Shown here: positions 11,163 through 24,699 of the stretch, piece by piece
Layout: each line of letters begins with the position of its first letter
Numbering within the stretch: the first letter of the stretch is position 1
NCBI GenBank assembly: GCA_946807835.1
Contig: CAMPEX010000001.1
Coordinates: 1,751,001-1,815,000 of the forward strand
Length of the DNA stretch: 64,000 nucleotides
Direction: 5' to 3'
Source: Ailanthus altissimus
Taxonomy: Eukaryota; Streptophyta; Magnoliopsida; Sapindales; Simaroubaceae
Notes under the pieces: model-generated
What the model saw: the letters and a program-made list of their open reading frames with translations, nothing else
Told to the model about the DNA's origin: nothing
The model's database searches: none
Translations under genes and position numbers: made by a program

Positions 11163-14100
11163 TCAGGAGTCCTGTTCAAATTCATCTTTCAGTACCTTCT
11201 GCACACAAAGAAGTTGAATATAGCTTTCAAGCACCACCACCGGACTGGGTGAGTCAACATAAGTACCGTCTTACAGTTGCTATCTTTCTTTCAGGCACAG
11301 AATCATCTACTCCTGAATTAAGATCTGCATGAAACAAATTAATCCAAGGAAACAAAAGAGCATCGAAAGACCCTGATGACTATATGAACTGGGATGGATA
11401 GCAGTTAAAGAAACGAGAAACCAAAAAGTTAGATACTGTCTCTCTCATTTTGACAAGCAAGAGAAATTTCTGCCTCTTGGCTGTATCTAGCAACAAAATA
11501 AACTTCTTAATGCCTGTGTAGTATGGATTTCAAGTTAGCCAAGAGGTATCGAGGGGAGATGATAGTTCTAAGTTTGTCTTAACATACTCTTTATCATCTC
11601 CTTGCTCAAATTTGTCAGGCTTCTCCACAGATGACGAGGCTTCCTCTATATGCTCAGGAGAGGGGGCTGTTTTTGCACCACCCTTTTGTTTCGATGTTCC
11701 ATCTCTCACTTTCTTGTATTCAACCATGTTCTTGTCAAACTTTGAAGCATTCGCTGTCTCATTCTCCGAGAGAAAGCAGTTTTTCTGATTGCAATTTTCT
11801 TTACCCAGCTCAAACTTCTTACAGTTGGTTGGTTGGGTTTTTGATTTACTTTCATCATCCTTAGTAATACTTTCCTCTGCTGACCAATCAGGAAATTGTG
11901 TGTCTCCACAAAGACCAGCAACATGAAAAGAAGCTGGTAGAACGCTTCCAAGCTCACAGTCTAAAGATAATATTGGCTTGGTCGACACAAACTCAATATT
12001 TGGGCATGTCGAGGAATCATTAGAATTCTTGTGACTTGGTTTGCAAAATGGAAACTTTTCATAAGCATTGCTACCCAAAGATGAATATTCAACAGACTGA
12101 CTATATTTAGACATATCAAATGAAGACTTGGCCTCATTACATGTTTCAAGAGCTGGAAATCCACTAAAAGGATCTAGCTTTTGTGGTTTGGATCCTAAAG
12201 ATGGAAATTTTGCCTCTGAGGTTTGACAAAAAGAATTGAAATCTGCAATCACATCAGCCGAAGCATAGCCTTCCTCAAACAACCAACTCTTCTGTGGACC
12301 AAATTTCTCTTCCAAAGGAGAATTTAAGCAATGGAACTGTTTTGTCAAAGACAAAATAGGCATCTTTGTGCATTTTTCAGACCCACATGTGTAACTTCCT
12401 TTTAGAATGTCAAAGGTAGTTTTGCACCGTGTTTCTTTGACATGACACCTTAAACCATACATATTTCCTTCTCTTCCAAAATTATTCTCATATCCTCTCT
12501 TCTGTCTTGCTGTTGAATTTGAGGGTGATTTATTTCTTGCCTCACCACTCACTGACATCAACAGCAGAAAAGGCTTACATAAATAAAAGCTTGTCATATT
12601 AAGAGTACAGGAAAATCACTTTGAATTATCACATTGGCAATTGAAATCCATACTAAACCTGCAGAGGATGAGCACGACTCTTCACTGCCATCAAGTTCAA
12701 AAAACAAAAAACATGCAAGTCAAAGTAAAGTGAGACAAGGTGAACACTGAAAACAAAGAAAGTTCTGACATCTACCTCAGTAAACTCAAATCATCCTTGG
12801 CACCTTTATAGTTAGACCAATTTGGTGGACTGGTTGGCTCTCCAAAATCAAAATTCATTCCTGCCGCTGGATACCTGCAATCATACAAAATCCTTCACTA
12901 TACGCTATAGTTTCCCATACCCAGTCCCGCCAGAAGTTACAGAATCCACAAGACCTTGTCATCTTGGATGTTATGATATCATCATTAATTTCTAATGTTT
13001 GTTGCTCTGGAGTAGGTGAATCTGATCAAACAAAGAGAACAAATCAAATGGTCTATCATCACCAAAAATTTTCTACATTAAATAGGATATACATTCAAAG
13101 TGTGAAAACTAACCGCAGTATTCCTGATGTAAAAGAATATAAAACTTGTAGCATGATAATGATGTCTATAATAGATGAATTTTAAAACACCTTCTACTCC
13201 ATAGGGGAGCATTACGAGAGTATATCTGAATTCAATATAAGAAAGCTATTTTTCATTTGACATTATACAAAATAAAAGATAACTCAGACAGCAGTGACAA
13301 AGAACTGTGTTTCATCAATGTTTGAAAGACAAGAATAACATAATGTGCATAGAAGAACCTAGCATATTGTATCTGTCTGATGCTTTCACAGAAACCCTGC
13401 ATGGTTATAAAAACTTTCTTAGGATGCTACCCAAAACATTATTGAAAAGAGGGTAATATACACTGATCTCGAGGAAATACCTATTCTTAGGTAGAGGCGG
13501 GCATTCAAAAGCATAATCTGATATCTCATTTCCATAATTCAAGAAATCAATTCCTTCCATTTGACCCAGCCAATTCCTCCCAGATGCACCAAATTCTTTC
13601 TCATTAAGAAAATTGTCATCTAGAAAGCTAGACCTAGCTGGTCGTGATACATGGAGACGGAAAGGACAAATATATTAGATTCCAATATTATAATCCTGAT
13701 CGCAAGAAGTGACAAAATTAAACAATGACAAAGAAAAGCTGCATAAAGTACGCAACCCACAATTTTATCCCAGGGACCGATGATCTAATATTAGAATATA
13801 ATAAGCACATTAACAATCCGCAAGGCTTCAGAAGTTCAGAACAGACATGAAGCAAAAAATTAACCAAATCCAACTTTTTATCAAGTTTTGAAAACTCTAT
13901 AGGGCCGGATCATATCCATTCAATTGGAAAATTGCTTCAGATTCAACTTTTATCAATAAAATTCAGTAAATCAGAAGGAAAAAGCACAATGCAGATGCAA
14001 AACACAATTAAAGAATATCTCAACTAACAGTAATATCGCATAAGATGCTTGAAAATTTTCAATAATTAAAGATGTTCCAAAAGTGAACTACCCATAACAA

Positions 14101-17100
14101 TGATGATGCTAAGGAAAAGTAATTACAAGAATGAAAAATATAATAAAATAAATAACAAACACACAAGTGAAATACCATTCCGTAGATCTTCAATGTTGTT
14201 TCGAGTGCCATGGAAGACAGAGTCACCAAAAGAGCTCTCCAATTTACTATTGTAGCCATCAAATGATGCACAGTTATTTACAGTGGAATATTTCTGTTCC
14301 CTGTTGCTATGGAAATTCATTACACCAGATGAAAACTCCAAGTTGCTGTCTCTTAGGGGCATATTCATATCATCCGTCATCACATCCTGCACTTAATGGA
14401 TTACAAACTACTGTCATACCTCCATTTAAAGTAACTTAAGGAACTTAAGTATAAAGTTTATTCAGACCAGTCAACATATTCAGTTCAGGTGACGACAACC
14501 AAACAAAATGAATCCACCATTTAGAGGTGCAATCCCGTCATAATATCAAAAGCTGCCTAAACCAAATTCTAATAGAATACTCTTGAAAGACTGTTAATAT
14601 GTAAATAAGAAGCTTGGGATCATTGAATGTTGTGTTCTAGTTTCCATCTCAAGGTAATCGAAAGAATATTCTCCTATAAATCCTTTTATATTTCCATCAA
14701 GCTTTGTACTGGAAATGTTGTTTCATAAATTCATAGGCAATTATGTCATTCCTAACTACTTCATCCTACTTTCTCACAGAAGATTTTCAGCCTAACTTTT
14801 AAAGTCAGGCAAAAGAACCTCCCATCATTAACCCACAAACAAGGGCTTTGCAATGCCTTTGTCTGCTGAATAGTAATAGCAAAACCATGAGTACATAGTA
14901 TTGCAGTAAGTCAAATCACACTTAAGCTCAAACTTGTGCGTTGTGTTCTAGCTTCCATTTTAAAGGTAGTCATAAGAATAGTCTCTTATATGTCGTTTTA
15001 TATTGCCATTCTGCTGAAATGGAGTTCCATAAATTCATAGGCTATTACATCTCTTCTAACTAGTGCATCCTATTTTGCCACAGAACCTTCTCAGCCAAAC
15101 TTTAAATGTCATGCAAAAGAACCAACCCATCATTCACCCTCACCAAATGCCAAACCATTATTACATACTATTGCATAAGTCAAATCACACTTAATCTCAA
15201 ACTTTTAGATTAAAAATATAGAATGTTTTCATCATTTTAAATGGATCTTAATCATAAGCAAAGAAGAAACATTCATTAATAAAGACAACCACAATTGCAA
15301 CCAAGTGGGTCAATTATTGCACTTATTCAAACAAAAACAAATAGACAATAGCTACCAATTATGTTGGGATGCAAAACAAGAGAACACTGGCAACCACATT
15401 TGTTCAAAAGATTCGAAAGCAAGGGTAACAAAGAAATACGAAGAATGCTTTACAGGTAAACATTTCAAGAACATATTTATAAATATAAGAAAAGGAAATT
15501 AATCATGACACCGGTAAGAAACTTATAGCCACAGCACATCCAATACTTGAAATTAAACCAGTCAAGTCACATTAATTTGAAGGAGAATGCATCCAGAAAG
15601 GATCTCACCACTTCAAGTTCAAGATCATCCAGCACAAGATCAAAGTTCTTTGACAAGTTAGGTCTCCTCGCTGTCTTTTGTGGTGAAAAGCATCCATATT
15701 GAAAGATCCTATTGTCACACAAGGGACATTACTCAGATATTTATATTTACAGTAGTCAATTTAACAGCAATATATCAACTTAGCTATAAACTCAAATCTA
15801 GCTCATGTGAAAGTTATGCATGCCATGCCTGAAAAAGGATGCATTTCATGATAAATTCAAAAACAATTGTGACAGCTTGCAGTAAAATTCAGTACAGATC
15901 TAAAGGAGATGAGGAATCAGAGAAAGATACACTAGGAGATAGGAATTGAGATCAAAATTCACCAAATTCCCAGAAGCATATTTGGAAATAAAATCCAAAT
16001 CCATTGGGCTTTGTACCATTCACAATCAATTAAGCAAATAGAACAACTAAGCACTAACAAGAAATATTGCTGGAAGTATTAAATAATACTTCATGCCACA
16101 TTGTAAAAATGAAAATTTCTAAACAACTGAAAGTTTGAAACATAATTTCTAAACATCTTCCTTAGAAATAAAAAATATTTCATAAACCAGATGTGGCAGA
16201 ATAGCTATTTTAAGCACTATTATAAATTTCAAATCTATCAACCAAGTAGCTCAAAACTTTTCTTCTTTCATCTGCTATTTTCTGTAATCAATTCAAGCAA
16301 TTATTTGCTTAATTTAAAAATAGTTGCAACCTTCTTATAGCATATCTTTTCAACAAGTGGTTAAAAATTTTGTGGAGAAGCATCCTATTATCTCTGTTAT
16401 TCAGAAATGCTATAGGTTGAGTGCTACAAGCAGCAAAATATTATAAAGTAAAATAATATTGAATTGCAAATAGAATTGGTCTACAAACAAAACAAATGTG
16501 TTAAAGTCAGTTGTTTCTTATGGAAAACATGTTAGAACTACTTGCATTAAATGAATCTAAAAATAGTTAGAACTAAAGGAAAATTGTATATATATAATAA
16601 TTGCCTTCCAGGTTGTTGTGGTGAATGCATTGGCGTTTGTGTTCCCACTCTGCCCAAACCTGATTGGCAAAAAAATGCACCAAGTGACAGACGTTAATTT
16701 AAGAGAAATTATAACCTCATCAATTGGCATCTAAAAGTACTTCATTGAAATTTTTCAACACCCTGTGAAAGGAATCGCTATGTAAATGATTATACTTGCT
16801 ATCAGACTGTAGTAGTAGGATGCATGAGAAAGTCAAGCAAATGATAGACATAAAGATGAGATGATAGAGCGGAAGTTACAAAACCAGAGCACATTTTAAT
16901 AACTAGTTAGCCTCATAGCTAATGTCCCACTGTTCTTCAGTTATTCCTTGATGTTTAAGAGTTTATCAAATTTTTAGCTTATCAATTGTCCATTCTATCT
17001 CTGAAAACAACTTTAGAGAAACACTATGGGTACAAAACAGTCCGTAGATTGAATTGATTGATAAGGTAGACCAAAAGATTAAAAAAAAAGGGAAAAAAGT

Positions 17101-19216
17101 GCTACACTACGATTTTAAGCATGAACAGTCTTTGACATATAATCTAATTTAATACCTTCAATTGAAAATGAAACATGAGCTTCATGTATTGGACTTCCTT
17201 CCAAATTGCCACTTGGTCCATCATCAGCAAGCAAATCAAAAACGGATATCTCTGAGAGATGACATTGAAGAAAATAGAAATTTAAGACAGTTTCACCACA
17301 ACTAGCAGTGACAAGAATAGCTGGTGCATTAAAGTAAAAATCCATCAGTCACTAGTAAAGTGCTCCAGAAAAGAATATGGCCAGCCAAAGCCCAACTGGA
17401 GAACCATAGGGCATAAGGAATTTGAGAACTTGTAAGTAGTAATATTTGATACTTACGCTGGTCAGTAGTTGTCTTCCAGGGATCTGGTTTTTTACTGCTT
17501 CCATTGAAGACATTGTTCTCATTATCAGGTTCAGTAAATGAAACACTGCATGGAAATAAAAAAAACATCAGCTCAGAAGGTAAAATGCTCTTTTCCTAAA
17601 AATAATCAAATACCCAGCACATAAGAGACAGAGATAAGCAAGCATGCTAAAAGAAACTCAATACTCACTTCTTTGGGGATATAGGCTTTGCTTGGTAACT
17701 TGATGGAGTTCCTGCCACAGAAAGATTGTGACAAACATCTAATCTCAGCTAAAGACATCAATTCACAGATGTTAAATGGATTAGAACAGTACCTGCTTCC
17801 TGATATTCAGCAGACTCTGCAAAAGTTGCTGTGTTGGTAAAGATTTTTGGAAGACTTTTTGTGATAGGATACTTCATTATTGAAGCATTGACCTTCAGTT
17901 CTTCTGTCTCGAGTAGTTTTATGTTTACATAGCATATTAACAGCATGCAGAAAAACAAGCACGGACATAAATCATGCCCCATGAAACCAGAAATACTCAA
18001 GGAGTTGGCAAGTTGCCATATCCCAGTTAAATAGTATTACTTAACTTTCATCAGTTTCAACATTAATCATATGAAACTTCATAAATGATACAGATTCCAA
18101 CTCTGTTTCACTTAAATTCTATGCCTATAACTCAGCATCATACCGATATCTCAATTTATAAACTACTTAAGCTAAAAAGAGACAGAATTTGAAGGCCCGG
18201 TTGAAACAAAAGGTTCTAGAAAAGAAAAAGGAGAAATGGAGGTTTTTTTTTTTTAAGATCCAAAAACGCTTCCAATACAACAATTCAAAAACTTTCTGAG
18301 TTATATATATTGGTTACTAGGGAATATATTCAAAATTGTTTATTGGACAATAAAGAGCCAAAGATGTATGACATTCTTCAAATACACAAAAAAAAAACAG
18401 AAGGAAAAGACTGTCAAGTTTATGCTGCTTTTGAATAATTGTATTTATATCTTAAAAACTGATAGTTAGATATGACACGAGAAAACATTTAACATGTTTA
18501 CGGTCTTTACGTGCTTGTTTTACTAAAAACGAAAAGAATTAAAGATATACCACTGGGGCAAACACACTTGGGCTCTTCAGCAGTTGTTGACAAGTTTAGT
18601 AGACTGAGGACATCCAGTGATCTGTGTTCTTTATGATCAGCATAGCTGTCTAATCCAGCTGTCTGCTGCTGTTGTCGTTTCCTTTGTTCAAAGTATTGCT
18701 TTTGCCTTCCATTTTTCACAACACAAACACATTTTATTGCATGTCATAAAATAAAACAGGAAGTGTTCCCTATTGTTCTCAAAACCTGTTTTCTGTTTCA
18801 CGAATATAAAAACAGATAGAAAAAACCTATTCAAATTGTCTTTGTGAAACAGGATTTGATGAAACACAAATTGATAATTCAAAACTTAGTAATAATTTCA
18901 TAAACAACTGCAAAAAAAAGTTTGCTGTTATCAAAAATCAACAATAACAACATCTCACATTACAACAACAAATCAATAATTAAATAAAGAAAATAAAAGT
19001 AGGTTGCTGCATCACCTCTTCTGTGAAGACTTCCTTGCCTGCGGTGATTTTTTTTTCCGAACAAATCATGCATAAAAATATATATATGCATATATTCAGG
19101 TCATGAAATTCATAATTTTAAATCTTAGCCATTCCGCATACAAAATTATGAAATTTCAAAAATCTCGAACTTACAGTAGTCACTTTCCGCCTCGATCCTC
19201 CCATCCATTGCAACAT
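11163..19216 (-). CDS. Unrecognised plant multi-exon protein, 726-732 aa model
   Basis: I assembled the coding exons from splice signals: 19216-19175, 19038-19016, 18705-18551, 17903-17793, 17711-17669, 17545-17457, 17251-17156, 16659-16605, 15708-15609, 14386-14176, 13637-13481, 13396-13359, 13021-12955, 12874-12776, 12684-12659, 12551 to about 11823 or 11805, 11324-11267 and 11244-11163. All phases agree and no internal stop occurs. The start MLQWMGGSRRKVTT is followed by a basic, Gln-rich stretch (KQYFEQRKRQQQQ), then LDVLSLLNLS. The middle is Ser/Asn/acidic-rich and probably disordered, with ISVFDLLADD and NFDLVLDDLELEV. A DDLSLLSEESCSSSAV motif follows, and the C-terminus reads VVVLESYIQLLCVQKVLKD, likely a helix. 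No catalytic domain, signal peptide or membrane segment is seen. Function is unknown to me; a nuclear protein is inferred from composition. One intron (after 16605) has a GC donor. The gene converges on the response-regulator fragment. Confidence 0.8.
11530..12551 (-). CDS. Longer alternative last exon of the same gene (777 aa model)
   Basis: If the donors near 11822 and 11804 are not used, the exon entering at 12551 stays open for 340 codons and stops at 11530-11532. With the 15 upstream coding exons this gives 2334 nt, exactly 777 codons plus stop. The extra residues keep the Lys/Glu/Ser-rich character of the rest (SSSVEKPDKFEQGDDKEY), so they may be real coding sequence in one isoform. This exon includes a Cys-containing patch (CHVKETRCKTTFDI, then YTCGSEKC) whose spacing does not match a zinc finger I know. 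The alternative ending through 11324-11267 and 11244-11163 has a better conserved-looking C-terminus. Transcript reads are needed to choose. Confidence 0.6.
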
Positions 19217-19545
19217 TTTTGTCTGCACTAAATTAACGCAGCATCTTCCGTAATTTCATTAATACTGTAAATTAACCATCTCAAAATTGAGAAGAAAAAT
19301 AAAAAATAAAAAAAACGAGCTAATACAAACCTAGAGCATAAGAATCTGAGCAAGAATAATAGAGGAAATCTAAATATTAAATCTACAGACTCTAAACAAG
19401 CCTTTTGATGTTAGATTATGATAACAGAAGCTCTGAGTTCTATCCCTTTGAATTTTTCGTAGAACGACGACCGATTGCGTCGTTTCCGACGATGTATATG
19501 TGCACTGCCGTCTGCCACTGCTAGTTCCTTCTTGCTTGCCCGCGA
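19217..19545 (-). other. 5' UTR exon and first intron of the multi-exon gene
   Basis: A donor CTCTAG|GTTTGTATT lies at 19331/19330 and an acceptor TTTAGTGCAG at 19223, six bases before the ATG at 19216. The upstream exon (about 19545-19331) contains no ATG-led frame of note. A TATA-like AAATAAATA lies near 19590 on the minus strand. The transcription start is estimated, not seen. Confidence 0.45.
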
Positions 19546-19559
19546 TGTTATTGCTCGTT

Positions 19560-22500
19560 AGTTTTAGTTTCAGTCCTCGATTTTTAAGGTATTTATTTTA
19601 GACTGTCTAATTTTCAATATTTTTATGATTATATACCCAACGTCTGAACGCTTTCGCAGGGTATATACCATTCATATTGGAAATTTTCAAATTTTATGTT
19701 CTGAGAAAATCCATATTTACTAATTACTCAATAAATTTATAATAGTAACAAAAGAAAAAATCTCTTCTTGCTACCATTTTTCACCAGTAGTTGATTAGCA
19801 CAACAGCACTCTTAAAAGAAATTTTCAATTATTATAAATTTATCAGAAAGAAAGTAATAATTTCCAATTTTATTTAAAAGCAAATTATTAATTTTCATTT
19901 CATATTTTAACGAAAAAATTATGATGACAACAAGTGTAATATCATGATTTTTAGCCCTAATATATGGTGACAACAGGTGTAAAATTATGATTTTTAGCCC
20001 ATTCTACAGTTAATATGGTTTGCGGTTTATATTTAAATAGTTATTGATTAATATAAAGGAGAAAGACTACTGAACTCTCTTAATTTAACTTAATTATCTT
20101 AAATATTCTCTTAATTTTAAAATTATTTGAAATTTTTTTTTTAATATTTGAAAAGTTCTATCAAAAAGTATTCTATGCTTTAAACACTTAAAAAAATGAT
20201 CTTTTAAATAATTCTAAAACTAATAGTGTTTAAGACAATTAAATCAAACTAAAGGTGTCCAATAATCTTTTTTTTCACTAAAAAGATATTATTATACTCA
20301 AAAGAGATAAAAGAAAAAGTTAAATGACAAATAATTTTATACTTAGAAAAAAAAATCTCACCTTCTTTAAGAAAAGCAAAATTAATTTTCTTTCTTTCTT
20401 TAGAAAGAGATCTTCTTTTATAATTTTCTCAATAAAAATCTCTTTTTGTTATTCTTTCTTTTTTGTTAAGCTTTTGTTGTTAAACAAAAGTTTATAAAAA
20501 GCTCAAGTCCAAGTTTATACACATAATTAATTATGTCAAACAAGTTAAACATATGGACCTAAACTATTTTAGTGAACTTAATCTATGAGTTGTAATTTAA
20601 TAGGTATACATTTGCACTAAATAAAACCTAAAGCATTAAGACTTTAAGGCTACAGTTCGTTTGAAAGAAAAAAATTAGCACAAGTAAGAACAACAATGTG
20701 ACTATGGGTAATGACAAAACACAAGTTTAATAAGAGATCTCTTGGCCATTAAGTCCTAAAATTAATTAAAAAAAATTAGTAAGTTACTTATTTAGTATGG
20801 TAAGAGATTAACATATCATTATTTTTGTAGAAAAAAATCGATATCTACTCTTTTTATTTTGTCAAATTTAATTTTCCCTTTTAATTTGAGCAAAACTAAT
20901 TAAATATACTATATTTGAGGAGGATTAGGGACTAAATAATGAGTTTTAACCTAGTTAAAGTGCAAAGGGATAAAAACTTCTTTTTTCATGCAAAAACACG
21001 TGTATAGCGTTACACGTTATGGTAATTTCTCAACTCTTCAAATATATTAATATGATTAATATATTATTTATTGTATGATTTAATTATTTCGTTGCGCTAA
21101 ATATGTATATGATACATATTTTATGCAACAAACATAATTGCACATTCATACACCCATGTATATTAGATCCCCTACATATCATGCCCTAAACATCTTTTGA
21201 CTACTCTACTGGGGAGTTTAGTTAGGAATTTACAATGATAAAGTCTAAAAGGAAGTGTAGGAATGTAAGAAATATACTTAATTGTGAAAAAATGATATAA
21301 GAGATAGAGTTTAATAGTGAATTGAGAGGAAGTATGTTAGTGTGTGCATTTGTAAAATTTTAGAATGAATCTAAGATGAAGAAGGATTTCTTTTTATACA
21401 TAAGATGGAAGGAAATTATGAATGCCTCCTCCAAATTCTTTATTGACCGTTGGATAGTTTTTACATATTTCCTACCCTTGGATCTTCCACGTGGTCACTC
21501 AATTGTCGTGTGGGGCCATTTTGCTCTGTCTAAGATATTAGGAGTGAATCCCCTGCATACATTGCACATGAGATTGCATTGAGAATGAAATGGTGGACGG
21601 GTTGTATAAGTTGACTAGTTTTGGCCTAATAAATACCCTCCACCAAGTAAAGAATTGTGACCTCTTAAACAAATTTTTGGTTGGTACGTTTCTTTGCTCC
21701 TTTTAAATCTTATGCTGCCACCTGTCCACATTTAACTTTACGTTTCCTCGCCTTTCTTTACTATTTTGTATTGTGCCAACTATCGTACTATTTTGTAATG
21801 TCTCATCTTTTTGATTTTTTGTAATGTTTTCTTGTCTTAGACCACCATGAGTAAACTTATTTTACTTTAAATACCTAATCTGCTATTCTTGCCTTAATTT
21901 TAAAACTTTTCAGTGCCCATAACAATCTTAGAGTTAGGTTATGATGGTCGTGATGAGTTTTATTAGAAGGAAAATTTCTTTTATTTATAGAGGAAGTGCT
22001 ATCGAAGGGGATTCTAAGCTTAGTCCTTGCCTTGAATTTTGTTTCATAGTTTATTTTGAAATTCTATATGTGTAATCCGTTCCACTAAGAATGCCAACTT
22101 TCCTAAATGATTAGAACTAGAGTATCCTCGCCTAAAAAAAGAAGATTAAACCAATAGTATCTCGAAGAAAGAATAAAATAGTACATTCACATTTATATTC
22201 TTCTCAAAGGGCTTTGAGAAAAGGAGCAACTAGTGAAGATACCGAGAATGTTCGAGGATCACTGGTCTTAGTTAGAATCTTTGCAAATGTCTTTGAGGGG
22301 GGGAATGATTGCATATTAGTATTAGTAAGAGTAAAGGAAGGCAAGTGCCATGGCATGGAACTTATTTTCTTCTTTGTACGAGTTTCTAAGAGCAAGGGAT
22401 TCGAGAATAAGAAATAGCCTCTCGTTCATTAAGATCTAAGTTGCTCCAAATAGGAATTCCTAAGCGATGCTATGGAGCAAAGCATTCTCAATCAACTATG

Positions 22501-22826
22501 ACGAACCATTCGTTTGTAGCCTTCCATTAAAAGAATTCATTAACTCCCACTTAAATTCAATTACTAACTTAATAGAGTTGTCTTTTGTTACACTATTGTA
22601 TCTGCTATACTCGTTCACTCATTTACTTCTATACTCTTTTACTCAATTAAAGCGATTCACTCATAATTACTTTTCTTTCTTCTTTCATCTTATTTGCCTT
22701 ATGTTTTACCTGCCCTTTTGCAATCATCTTTAAAGTTTGTTTCTTTTCAAACATCTTCGTAGAAATGGGTCATTGCAGTCTAGAAAATTTGTTTATTGAG
22801 GAGTTAAAAACCACATTCAGGATTCT
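19560..22826. other. AT-rich intergenic region, no gene supported
   Basis: Long T- and A-rich stretches with no splice-consistent coding signal. Short frames at 21376-21582 and on both strands at 22204-22417 lack recognisable domains. The open frame on both strands in the latter suggests base composition rather than a gene. Confidence 0.4.
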
Positions 22827-24539
22827 TGATGATGTATATTAATAGGGGTTAATTAGGTCTAATATTTTTATATTCTAAACTTACTATTTATTTATTTAAA
22901 TTAAAATTATTTGACTTTTTTATATGCTTTATTGTTATTTTATAAGTTTGAAGTCAATGTAGCAAATAAGGATGAAAATCTAAAGAAAGCAAGGCCAAAA
23001 TATCAGATTTGCTATAATAATTTGCTACAATAGATTGCTATAGTAACTTTACTATAATGCTAGCGCCGCGATGCTCAAGTCAGAATCCTCAGTGCCCTCG
23101 CACCCAAAATAGTGCTGCAACACTGCTTGAACAGTGAACGTGTGAATAGTGCTAGCACAAAAAAAAAAGAGAAATCCTAAGCGGACTTATATTTGATATT
23201 TTGCCCTTAATTTAAAAACATAGCCTATAAATATATGACCAACAAACCTATTTTAAGAAGAAATAAGAAGAGAGAAAGAAGATAGATAATAAGAAAAAGC
23301 ACAAAAGAGAACAAATTTTAAGAAGTTTAGATCATAATTTGAAAATTGAAAAATGGATTCAATTATAAGTTTGAGATAGAAAGCGCTGAATCAAGACATT
23401 GATTTGTGTTTTTTTTCTTCTCTTACTTATATCTTTCACTTTTCTTCATTATGTCTATCAATTTATATTCTAAAACTCTAATTTTCATTCTGAACTAAGT
23501 TTTATATCTAGGGTTATATCTTTGTACTCAATATACGATTGAATTTAAATTCTTTTCTTATTTTTATGAACTCAACGATAGAATTGTTCAATTATTCTAT
23601 ACTTAATGCTTTCAATTATTTGATCATTAATTAGATTGTTGTGAAAACTCTAATAAACTTGACAAAGGAATTTAGGTATTGGCATTAAATAATTTGATAT
23701 ATGATCATAGCATAATAGTTATGAGTTTTATGTGAGATAAACATATATCTATATGACTTATATGATAGATTAGTTATTATTTAATCTTATTTTCATTTGA
23801 TTATCATTGACATATAGGTAGTTGTTAGAGTAAGATATAGTCACTTGACCATCAACAGAAGTTTGTAATGATATTAGAGATTTAGTCAATAATTCATATT
23901 GAAGGATTAACTTAAAAAAAGATTAATTAGTTCAAGTAAAGTATCGAGGATATTTGTAATCCCAAGTTTTATATATAATTAATGCCCCTATCTTGTTATC
24001 TTCAGTTTTATATATTTTGTTAGTTTTATGTTTATTTAGTTTAGATTACCATATCTTGATTTTCATTTTTCTAAATAAAAATAAGAAAACACAATCTTAG
24101 TACTTAACATAACAATAATAACAATTTCTCATGGAAATGATACTTGGACCTAAATCCTATATTACTTGTTATGATAGCGACTTAGGGGTGGGCAGAACCG
24201 ATTTCAGTTCAATTCTAACTTGAACTAAATCAAACTGAAATCGATCAATTCTAATAAATTGGAACCAATCGGTTCAAGCCCGCCTGAGCTGAACCAAACC
24301 GTTTTGGTTTAATTTCATTTTTTTTTCGTTATTTTTAGTATATTTGTTTGGTTTGAACTGAACCAAACTAAAACTAAACCGATCGAGTCTAAAAAGATTA
24401 AACTAAACTTTAAGTCAAATTATAAACAGAATTAAAAATTTTGGTTCAATTTAATTTGATTTGCCAATTAACCGAACTGGCACTTACTCATAAATAACAT
24501 GCACTTGCGTTTAAGTACAGTACAATATAAATATCATGA
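22827..24539 (+). mobile_element. Gypsy LTR (tRNA-Asp family), interrupted by a MITE
   Basis: It aligns by eye with the LTRs at 61519-62828 and 31277-32662. Shared landmarks are a TGAAGTCAATG/AGAGTCAATGG block followed by GAAAATCTAA, repeated GAACAGTGAA/GAATAGTG phrases, and a terminal ATTACTTGTTATGATAGC then CACTTGCGTTTAAG. A MITE at 24183-24486 separates the last two landmarks. After the LTR end, ACTTTTTAGTGGATGATCGC aligns weakly with the primer-site region AGTTTTTGGCGCCG of the copy at 62835, so this may once have been a 5' LTR. The left boundary (TGATGATGTATATT) is approximate. Confidence 0.55.
24183..24486. mobile_element. hAT-like MITE nested in gypsy LTR
   Basis: It starts TAGGGGTGGGCAGAACCG, the common terminus of plant hAT-type non-autonomous elements, and its body is full of AACCGA/TCGGTT motifs. 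The right end (ACTGGCACTTA) is a decayed inverted copy. The bases on either side rejoin the LTR end sequence ATGATAGC...ACATGCACTTGCG seen uninterrupted at 34980 and 62780, which fixes this as an insertion. No clean 8-bp duplication remains. Confidence 0.58.
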
Positions 24540-24699
24540 ACTTTTTAGTGGATGATCGCAATCCTTAAATTGTGGGCGTATATGAAATTGCACTTTACAA
24601 ACGCACATAAAGTGCTTTCGCTTTGCAATTCCCATTATGATTCTAAATTCCTTGACCTTACAAAACACTCCTTACTACAAATCCACCCACATATGGGTG

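Noticed and set aside
14167..14439. 90-codon plus-strand frame
   Set aside because: It is the antisense shadow of the exon 14386-14176 of the minus-strand gene.
21376..21582. 68-codon frame with some hydrophobic character
   Set aside because: No homology, splice signals or codon bias that I can see; left as intergenic.
22204..22417. Open frames on both strands over the same 200 bp
   Set aside because: Neither frame has a recognised domain, splice context or neighbours; paired opposite frames usually reflect base composition.
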